A DNA stretch of 64,000 bases from Verrucomicrobiota bacterium. Its GTDB lineage: Bacteria; Verrucomicrobiota; Verrucomicrobiia; Opitutales; Opitutaceae. Positions 56,570-64,000 of this stretch are shown here, one piece after another (position 1 is the first letter of the stretch; every line of letters begins with the position of its first letter). The stretch lies in contig JAEZUE010000069.1 of NCBI GenBank assembly GCA_023443455.1, positions 1 to 64,000 of the forward strand, in the 5' to 3' direction. The position numbers and the translations under genes were made by a program. Under the pieces are notes generated by a model, which saw only the letters and a list, made by a program, of their open reading frames with translations, was not told the DNA's origin and did no database searches.

Positions 56570-57427
56570 TCAGCACGCGTAGCGCACGCGCACGTCGGCG
56601 TGCATCTCGGCGCAGGCGGGGATGGCGCTGAAGAACGAGCCTTGGATCGGGTTGACGCTTTCGGCGACGACCGCGTGGGCGACGGGCACGTAGCGGTTGT
56701 CGCAGAAGATGCCATGGGTCGGGTCGAGGCCGCGCCAGCCCGCGCCGGGCAGGTAGATCTCGGCCCAGGCGTGCATGGTGCCGAAGCCGCCGCCGTCGGT
56801 GGCGGGGTCGAGCATGTAGCCGCTCACGAAGCGTGCGGCCAGGCCCATTGCTCGGGCGCACTGGATCAGCAGCACTGCGTAGTCACGGCAGGAGCCGCTG
56901 CCGAGCTGGATGGTCGTCGTTGCCGGCTGGATTCCGGGTTCGTCGCGCCGGGTGTAGCTGAGATTGCGGAAGACGGCCTGGTTGAGGGCGAACAGCCATT
57001 GCACGGTCTCCCATGGGCGGTCGGTGAAGCAGCGTTCCATCCAGCCGATGACGGCGATCCGGGTCACGGGCTCGGGCGGCGTGAGGTAGATGGAGAGGTT
57101 GGAGCGGTGGAGCGGTTCGTAGTTGAAGGGGAATGTCGTCGCGTAGTCGCGCACGAGGAACTCGAAGGGCGGCAGGTCGGTGGTGGTGACGCGGCAGCGC
57201 GATCGAATCTCGAGGCGCGAGGCGAGCCCGGCGAAATGGATGCTGGCGGGCAGGTTGTCGAAGTCGTCGCGCATCCACTGCAGGCGCCCCTCCGGCTGGG
57301 TCGAGCATTCGTAGTCCTCGACCTTCAGCAGCGCGTTTTCCCGGGGCCGCAGGTAGAGCAGGTGGGGCAGCAGCTGCACCTCGCGGTCGTAGGTGTAGAC
57401 GGTGTTGTGGGTGATCTCGATGTGCAT
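56570..57427 (-). CDS. Transglutaminase-like cysteine peptidase family protein
   Basis: A 285-residue transglutaminase-fold protein. The N-terminal domain (MHIEITHNTVYTYDREVQLL, LYLRPRENA) is the bacterial transglutaminase-like N region. The catalytic triad is Cys in LGSGSCRDYAVLLI, His in FGTMHAWAEIYLPG and Asp in RGLDPTHGIF. The family includes amidases and proteases acting on peptide or glutamine side chains; substrate unknown. There is no signal peptide. ATG 57427 begins the domain. It is convergent with the galactanase gene and divergent from the lipoprotein gene. Confidence 0.92.
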   Translation of the reverse strand: MHIEITHNTVYTYDREVQLLPHLLYLRPRENALLKVEDYECSTQPEGRLQWMRDDFDNLPASIHFAGLASRLEIRSRCRVTTTDLPPFEFLVRDYATTFPFNYEPLHRSNLSIYLTPPEPVTRIAVIGWMERCFTDRPWETVQWLFALNQAVFRNLSYTRRDEPGIQPATTTIQLGSGSCRDYAVLLIQCARAMGLAARFVSGYMLDPATDGGGFGTMHAWAEIYLPGAGWRGLDPTHGIFCDNRYVPVAHAVVAESVNPIQGSFFSAIPACAEMHADVRVRYAC

Positions 57428-57643
57428 GGAGGAGGAGTTGCGGTTGATCCCACAAGCGGGCGGCGCTGGCCACGGAGGCTTCGGGAGCATCCCGGTTGCC
57501 GTGGGCCCGAAGGTCAACCTCGCAGGGGGGATGCGTTCCGAAAATGCTTCCGGCTGAGATCGTCGCTTCGCCGGGCGGCGCAACGGGGGAAATGAGCTTC
57601 CAGTGTTGTTGGTATATGCTTACGAATTGGCGGTGCCTCCACC

Positions 57644-58630
57644 ATGCGCGCCAATTTGATCCTCTCGATGTTGCTCGCGGGTTTGTTGGTATTCGGTGCC
57701 GGCTGCACCACTGGGCGAGTCGCCGAAATGATCCGGATCAGCGATCCTCCGGCAAAATTTTCTCCTTTGGCTGTGGAGCGATGTGTCGACGCCGATTTGC
57801 TGGCAGGCAAACGGCAGTTGCTTGGTTCAGCAGGTGAGGTCATGGCCGAGGACTCCGTTGATGTCCCAGGGCTTGATCAGTCGGAAGTCGATCATTTGGT
57901 GCGCGATTTCGGAGTCGAATGCACATGGTACCTCCACAACGGCCATGAGTTCATTGTGGGCGAAAAGAGCCCGACCATTCAGGAGCGAAAGTGGGCGTTT
58001 GCGGAGGCGTACAACCGGTGCTTGTACCGGAAGTTGACCGCCGCGGCTCCGGCAACGGAGGAGCAGCCGCGGCCGGAGGTGATGGATATCGATTTCGACC
58101 TCGAGTCTTGGCCCCAAGTCTGGACATCGCTGCACGACGAGTTCGCCGAAGGAGTATCAGGCAGCCACACTTGGTTGACCGCGCCGGCGGAAGGACTCAG
58201 TCCGAAGTTCGTGTTTCACGCCGGCAAGATGCAGGAGCTTTTCGCCGATCTTGGGTTGCCTACAGCCGATGTGGAGGTGCCGCTGGATGCCGAGGCACGG
58301 GTTCGATTGTTGGAACTGATACGCGATGACACCCCGGTGAAGAATCAGGCCAAGGAGTGGGCTGACGGTGGATGCGCCAGCCTCACTTTGGCGCTACCGA
58401 TCTTCACCGCATCGGTTCTGTTCGATGGACGGGAATATTTCTACACCATCGATCCGGTGTTCGGTCTTGTGGACGTGAGCATCGATGGGCAGCCGGCACT
58501 CTACACGGCGAACCTTTTGCTGAGCGAAAAGTTCCTCGAGCTGTACGTGCGGCAGACCGGCGACGAGGCTGTGCGGACCGCGATCACTGAGGCGAAGCGG
58601 CGAATGATCCAGCCGAACCGGAAGGAGTAG
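57644..58630 (+). CDS. Putative lipoprotein, unknown family
   Basis: A 328-residue protein with signal peptide MRANLILSMLLAGLLVFGAG and lipobox Cys at residue 21. The mature part is acidic and shows no family I know. Segments such as SHTWLTAPAEGLSPKFVFHA and GGCASLTLALPIFTASVLFD suggest an alpha/beta fold. GC content and codon use are less extreme than in neighbouring core genes. Downstream, 50 bp away, starts a hicB-hicA pair, so the lipoprotein may be part of a mobile or recently gained segment. Confidence 0.72.
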   Translation: MRANLILSMLLAGLLVFGAGCTTGRVAEMIRISDPPAKFSPLAVERCVDADLLAGKRQLLGSAGEVMAEDSVDVPGLDQSEVDHLVRDFGVECTWYLHNGHEFIVGEKSPTIQERKWAFAEAYNRCLYRKLTAAAPATEEQPRPEVMDIDFDLESWPQVWTSLHDEFAEGVSGSHTWLTAPAEGLSPKFVFHAGKMQELFADLGLPTADVEVPLDAEARVRLLELIRDDTPVKNQAKEWADGGCASLTLALPIFTASVLFDGREYFYTIDPVFGLVDVSIDGQPALYTANLLLSEKFLELYVRQTGDEAVRTAITEAKRRMIQPNRKE

Positions 58631-58680
58631 GCTTCCTCCGGTCCGTTGACTTTGCCCTACGCCGCAACCAGTTTTTGCCC

Positions 58681-58848
58681 ATGTCAGCGCGCGAAACAGG
58701 GTTCACTTTTTGGCAGGATGGCGACTTCTGGGTCGGCCATCTCGACGAGTATCCCGACTACCTCACGCAGGGCACATCGCTTGAGGATCTGAAGGAGCAT
58801 TTGGCCGATCTCTTCCGCGAACTGACCTCGGGGTGCTTCCCAACGTAA
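58681..58848 (+). CDS. hicB: HicB-like antitoxin
   Basis: A 55-residue protein, MSARETGFTFWQDGDFWVGH, then LDEYPDYLTQGTSLEDLKEH and LADLFRELTSG. This is the partial RNase H-like fold of HicB (F/Y-x-GxLxxxPxxxTQGxxLxEL). It neutralises HicA. Here it precedes hicA by 25 bp, the reverse of the classical hicA-hicB order but known in other pairs. It is short and lacks the C-terminal DNA-binding domain, so autoregulation would need another factor. Confidence 0.78.
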   Translation: MSARETGFTFWQDGDFWVGHLDEYPDYLTQGTSLEDLKEHLADLFRELTSGCFPT

Positions 58849-58873
58849 GTCGGAACGTCGAGCTTGCGGTGGC

Positions 58874-59053
58874 ATGAAGCGGCGTGACTTGATCCGCCGG
58901 ATCGAAGCATTCGGCGCGGTGCTTATCTGGCATGGCGCCAAACACGACTGGTATCAGAATCCGGCCACTAGGATGGCGCAGCCGGTTCCGAGGCATTCCG
59001 AGATCAACGAGATGCTGGCCAAAAGCATCATCCGAAAGCTTGGCGGGGAGTGA
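58874..59053 (+). CDS. hicA: HicA-like mRNA interferase toxin
   Basis: A 59-residue protein, MKRRDLIRRIEAFGAVLIWH, then GAKHDWYQNPATRMAQPVPR and HSEINEMLAKSIIRKLGG. It has the HicA double-stranded RNA-binding fold with catalytic His24 in GAKHDWY and the closing HSEINEMLAKSI motif. It would cleave mRNA independently of or near the ribosome when free of HicB. It is 25 bp after hicB and 164 bp before the end of recQ, with which it converges. Confidence 0.85.
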   Translation: MKRRDLIRRIEAFGAVLIWHGAKHDWYQNPATRMAQPVPRHSEINEMLAKSIIRKLGGE

Positions 59054-59217
59054 GGAGCGTTTGCGGGTGAAACTGTTCGCGTGCGTCCGTCTCCGCGAGA
59101 GGCAGGGAACGGTCTGAAGGCGCGTCCCACGGCGGATCGCTGTTCTGGCTCTGCCGTTCGGCAGAGTAGAATCAGCGGCGCCACGGCGGGCCGGGTCGCC
59201 GACCTGGCCAACAGGAG

Positions 59218-61083
<1,866 letters not shown>

Positions 61084-61175
61084 CGTGCGAGGGAAAGGAT
61101 GCGTGGCCGACCGGCAAGCTGCATTGCGGGAATGGCCGATGGGGCCGCGGCGAAGGGTGATGTTGCCAGAATTTT

Positions 61176-61223
61176 GGGCCAGTGTGCGACTGGCCCGATG
61201 GTCCGGTCGCAGACCGGACCTAC
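61176..61223 (-). repeat. REP-like unit with adjacent hairpin overlapping the EI24 stop
   Basis: On the minus strand GTAG at 61223 starts GTAGGTCCGGTCTGCGACCG, folding as GGTCCGGT-CTGCG-ACCGGACC (8-bp perfect stem), the same loop as the unit at 6205. Next to it is GGGCCAGT-GTGCG-ACTGGCCC (61176-61196). The TAG of the head is the stop codon of the EI24 gene. Confidence 0.7.
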
Positions 61224-61999
61224 TCCTCCAGCTTGCGGTAAAGCAGCACCGCGCCGGTGGCGGCGGTGGTCAGGAGGATCGGGCTGAGGATGGGCACGAA
61301 GGTGAAGAGCATCACGCTGGTGCCGAGCCCGAGCGTGTGGGCGCGGTGCTTGCGCGCGAAGGTGCGTTGCACGCCGCGGCCGCGGGCGCGCAGGGCCTGC
61401 GGGTAGTCGAGATAGTCCATCCCGAAGACGAAGCAGTCGAAGTAGATCCCGAATACGAGCGCCAGCGCGGGACCGATCGGCGGGATGAATCCAATGATGA
61501 AACAGCCGATCGCCACGGTGGTGAGGGCGGCGAGGTCGCGGAGGGCGTCGGTCACCTGGTAGAGCAGGGGCACCTCGCGCATTTTCTCCCGGGGCATGCC
61601 GAGGAGGACCTCAACTTCCGTGGCGAGGCGGCTGTAGAAGAAGCCGCAGAAGATGCCCTGGAAAACGATCCAAGCGGCCACCACCAGGGCGAGTTCGAGC
61701 GCGGCGACGAGGATCACGGAGAGCACCTCGAGCGTGCCGCCCCACCAGTTCGCCGGGAAGACGGTGTCGAGCCAGGCGAAGGCGCGGAACCAGCCCCAGA
61801 CCAAACCGGCGAAGAGTGCGACCGTGAGCACGAGGTTGCACAGGATCGGCAGGATGCCATGTCGCCATAACTTCGGGTTGGCGTTCATGAAGCGCAGCCC
61901 CGCGAGCGGGGTGCCGAAGCCCTCGAAAAACCGCGCGAACCAGCCGGGTTCCCGTGGGAGCGGCGGGGGCAAGCTGGGAGGTGGAAGTTCGGCGGGCAT
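61220..61999 (-). CDS. EI24-domain (CysZ-like) membrane protein
   Basis: A 259-residue integral membrane protein of the EI24/CysZ family. The N-terminus is proline-rich (LPPPSLPPPLPREPGWFARF), then FFEGFGTPLAGLRFMNANPK, and four or more hydrophobic segments follow (ILPILCNLVLTVALFAGLVW, LSVILVAALELALVVAAWIV, IGCFIIGFIPPIGPALALVF, LGTSVMLFTFVPILSPILLT). CysZ in enterobacteria is a sulfate channel, but the wider EI24 group is uncharacterised and no sulfur genes are near. Its stop TAG is provided by the head of a REP-like unit. Confidence 0.88.
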   Translation of the reverse strand: MPAELPPPSLPPPLPREPGWFARFFEGFGTPLAGLRFMNANPKLWRHGILPILCNLVLTVALFAGLVWGWFRAFAWLDTVFPANWWGGTLEVLSVILVAALELALVVAAWIVFQGIFCGFFYSRLATEVEVLLGMPREKMREVPLLYQVTDALRDLAALTTVAIGCFIIGFIPPIGPALALVFGIYFDCFVFGMDYLDYPQALRARGRGVQRTFARKHRAHTLGLGTSVMLFTFVPILSPILLTTAATGAVLLYRKLEE

Positions 62000-62003
62000 G
62001 GCG

Positions 62004-62061
62004 GGCGGAGCGATCTTCGCCGCTACGCGGAGTACTGAATCGCCTGCAAGCAGGCTCCTAC
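62004..62061 (-). repeat. Two tandem GTAG-headed units between EI24 gene and proC
   Basis: On the minus strand, GTAG at 62061 starts a 24-base unit identical to both arms of the pair at 5340-5414. A second unit starts with GTAG at 62026 and folds as GGCGAAG-ATCG-CTCCGCC. Both point the same way, unlike the head-out pairs elsewhere. Confidence 0.8.
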
Positions 62062-62074
62062 GGGCGGCCGCGCC

Positions 62075-62881
62075 TCAGCTGTCCTTCGACAGCTCGATGC
62101 TGCGGTCGCGGGCGGCGAGCACGGTGTTGCGGATGATGTCGCGGAAGTTTGCGGACGCCATGGTCTGGAGGCCGGCGTAGGTGGTGCCGTTGGGCGAGGT
62201 CACACGGTTGCGCAGGACCTCGGGATCTTCGCCGGTCTGCTTGAGCAGCAGGGCGGAGCCTAGGAGGGTTTCGGTGGCGAAGACCTGCGCCTGCTCGCGG
62301 GTGAAACCGGCGGCGATGCCGGCCTCGCGCAAGGCGGCGGCGAACTCGAAGACGTAGCCCGGGCCGCTGCCGCTCAGGCCGGTGACGGAGTCGAGCATGC
62401 CCTCGGGGAACTCGTGCACGGAGCCGAGGGCGGCGAGCACGGCGAGCACGGTGGTGCGGTCGGCGTCGGCGAGGGGAGCGAGGCTGCTCCAGCCGACGAT
62501 GCCGGCGCCGATGGAGCCGGGGAGGTTGGGCATGGCGCGTACGAGGGCGCGGGCGTGCGGGAAGGCCTTCGCGAGGGAGGCGAGCTTCTTGCCGGCGAGG
62601 ATCGAGATCACGAGCTTGCCGCGGGTGGCGTCGGCGAGGCGCGGGTCGGCGTCGGCCAGGTTCTGCGGCTTGAAGGCGATGACGACGGTGTCGGCGTCGT
62701 CGCAGAGGTCGACGACATCGGCGGCGAGGCGGATGCCGGTGCGGGTGGCGAGGTTGGCGCCGGTGGGATCATTGCCGCCGAGGCAGGCGAGGTCGGCCGC
62801 GGTGGCGACCTTCTGGTTGAGCACGCCGTCGACGATGGCCGAGGCCATGTTGCCGGAACCGAGGAAGGAGATGCGAGGCAT
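62075..62881 (-). CDS. proC: Pyrroline-5-carboxylate reductase
   Basis: A 268-residue enzyme for the last step of proline synthesis. The dinucleotide-binding start ISFLGSGNMASAIVDGVL, AFKPQNLADADPRLA, RAMPNLPGSIGAGIVGWS, and the signature GSGPGYVFEFAAALREAGIA plus SPNGTTYAGLQTM are all normal. ATG 62881 gives the family start; the frame upstream is repeats (CCATC-type). The gene is alone between REP-like units and galE. Confidence 0.96.
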   Translation of the reverse strand: MPRISFLGSGNMASAIVDGVLNQKVATAADLACLGGNDPTGANLATRTGIRLAADVVDLCDDADTVVIAFKPQNLADADPRLADATRGKLVISILAGKKLASLAKAFPHARALVRAMPNLPGSIGAGIVGWSSLAPLADADRTTVLAVLAALGSVHEFPEGMLDSVTGLSGSGPGYVFEFAAALREAGIAAGFTREQAQVFATETLLGSALLLKQTGEDPEVLRNRVTSPNGTTYAGLQTMASANFRDIIRNTVLAARDRSIELSKDS

Positions 62882-62960
62882 GATGAAGAATGGAAGATGG
62901 CTGATGGGAGATGGCCGATGGTGGGTGTCCACTTCGTCCATCAGGTCCATAACGTCCATA
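62882..62960. repeat. Short imperfect ATGG/GTCCAT repeats upstream of proC
   Basis: On the plus strand GAAGATGGCTGATGGGAGAT is followed by GGCCGATGG, and then GTCCAT-like units (TCCATCAGGTCCATAACGTC). Units of 8-10 bases with drift, probably a low-complexity intergenic element that also forms the leader of proC. Confidence 0.55.
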
Positions 62961-63034
62961 TCCTGGACGGGCGAAAGGGGCTTCGAAACAAAAGCGGCGC
63001 CGGCCCGGGGTGGGCGGGCGCCGCGGGGTGAGGT

Positions 63035-64000
63035 TCAACGGTCTGCGTAACCCTTCGGGCGCGACTCGTGCCATTTCCAGGCGGTGGCGACGATGGGCTC
63101 GATGCTGGTGAACTGGGGAGTCCAACCGAGCTCGGTCTTGGCCTTGGTGGCGTCGGCGTAGAGGGCGGGCGGGTCGCCGGCGCGGCGGGGCGACTCGACG
63201 ACGGGCACCTTCAGGCCGGTGACCTTCTCGACGGCGACGATGACCTCGCGCACGGAGGTGGGGGTGCCGGTGCCGAGGTTGTAGAAGAAGGCGGCGCCGG
63301 GGGCGTCGAGCTTGGGGAAGACGGCGATGTGGGCGCGGGCGAGGTCGTCGACGTGGACGTAGTCGCGCAGGCAGGTGCCGTCGGGGGTGGGATAGTCGGT
63401 GCCGAAGAGCTGGAGGGCGGGGCCGCGGCCGGTGGCGGCGTCGATGGCGACGGGGATGAGATGTGTCTCCGGTTTGTGGTCCTCGCCGATGGTGCCGTCG
63501 GCGGCGGCGCCGGCCGCGTTGAAGTAGCGGAAGGCGGCGAAGGAGAGACCGTGGGCGCGGGCGAGGTTCTTGAGGGCGTTTTCGACGTCGAGCTTGGTCT
63601 GGCCGTAGGGGTTGATGGGGGCCTGCGGGGTGGCCTCGGTCATCGGCAGCGTGGGCGGCACGCCGTAGGTGGCGCAGGTCGAGGAGAAGACGAACTTCTT
63701 CACGCCGTTGGTGACCATCGCGCGCAGGAGCTGGAGGGTGGCGACGGTGTTGTTGAAGTAGTATTTGAGCGGGTCGGTGACGGATTCGCCCACGTAGGCG
63801 AAGGCGGCGAAGTGCATCACCAGCTCGATCTTCTCCTCGGCGAAGATCTTGGCGAGGGCGGTCTCGTCGCCGAGGTCGCAGTTGTAGAAGGGAATCTCCG
63901 CAGCGACGGCGGCGCGATGGCCGTAGACCAGGCTGTCGAGCACGACCGGGCGATGCCCGGCGGCCGCGAGTTGGCGAACACAATGGCTACCGATGTAGCC
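63035..64000 (-). CDS. galE: UDP-glucose 4-epimerase, 5' end beyond window
   Basis: The frame is open to the right edge, so only the first few residues are missing; it starts within GYIGSHCVRQLAAAGHRPVV of the NAD-binding motif. The extended SDR features are present: VMHFAAFAYVGESVTDPLKY, SSTCATYGVPPTLPMTE with catalytic Ser/Thr, NPYGQTKLDVENAL (Tyr-x3-Lys), FRYFNAAGA and GTCLRDYVHVDDLARAH. It interconverts UDP-glucose and UDP-galactose. This fits galactan use (GH53 at 55 kb) only loosely, as galE also serves cell-surface sugars. It lies 153 bp upstream of proC. Confidence 0.96.
   Translation of the reverse strand, partial: GYIGSHCVRQLAAAGHRPVVLDSLVYGHRAAVAAEIPFYNCDLGDETALAKIFAEEKIELVMHFAAFAYVGESVTDPLKYYFNNTVATLQLLRAMVTNGVKKFVFSSTCATYGVPPTLPMTEATPQAPINPYGQTKLDVENALKNLARAHGLSFAAFRYFNAAGAAADGTIGEDHKPETHLIPVAIDAATGRGPALQLFGTDYPTPDGTCLRDYVHVDDLARAHIAVFPKLDAPGAAFFYNLGTGTPTSVREVIVAVEKVTGLKVPVVESPRRAGDPPALYADATKAKTELGWTPQFTSIEPIVATAWKWHESRPKGYADR

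Overview
The window reads as chromosomal DNA of a high-GC member of the Verrucomicrobiota, most likely family Opitutaceae. The basis is a PEP-CTERM exported protein with the ending typical of that group, a 51-residue PVC-type small basic protein, a family 53 glycosidase with a Verrucomicrobia-style C-terminal module, and the strong G/C third-position bias of almost every gene. This placement is an inference from gene content; no rRNA is present.

Layout. 1-4.6 kb: end of thiC, a SIMPL protein, a PEP-CTERM protein and a TPR protein. 4.6-11.2 kb: a mutagenic SOS cassette, lexA-imuA-imuB-dnaE2, with an 18-bp perfect operator-like palindrome directly before lexA and GTAG-headed REP-like inverted pairs in each of the three gaps between its genes. 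11.2-15.2 kb: a small accessory island with two toxin-antitoxin pairs, an unknown basic protein, a lower-GC DUF6602/nuclease-like gene, a decayed ATPase tail, a beheaded ABC-F fragment and a duplicated antitoxin leader. 15.2-21.7 kb: ettA, a GH130 mannoside phosphorylase, a PIN-TRAM membrane protein, tRNA-Val, a NUDIX hydrolase, a GNAT acetyltransferase and a VOC protein. 21.7-26.9 kb: gcvP and sucCD. 27.1-34.8 kb: a six-gene minus-strand run from an RsuA-type pseudouridine synthase down to mrdA (PBP2), mostly envelope functions. 34.9-44.1 kb: tRNA-Tyr, cobalamin adenosyltransferase, peptide deformylase, two unknown membrane-anchored proteins, homoserine dehydrogenase, a Gfo/Idh oxidoreductase with a TIM-barrel isomerase, and a YqaA-type membrane protein. 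44.1-45.5 kb: small basic protein, cutA, rpoZ, smpB. 45.5-51.4 kb: peptide-transporter parts (binding protein and two ATPases, no permeases), a receiver-domain regulator and trmL. 51.4-56.5 kb: a propeller-type sensor kinase and a secreted GH53 galactanase. 56.5-64 kb: transglutaminase, lipoprotein, a hicB-hicA pair, recQ, an EI24 membrane protein, proC and galE, which is cut by the right edge.

The most unusual non-coding features are a perfect 56-bp palindrome with no spacer at 48344-48399, and a set of GTAG-headed self-complementary repeats resembling REP/BIME elements. One 24-base unit occurs as an inverted pair at 5.3 kb and is repeated exactly at 62.0 kb. No REP-associated transposase, insertion sequence, CRISPR array or rRNA gene was seen. 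All family assignments come from reading the translated sequence by eye, without database searches.
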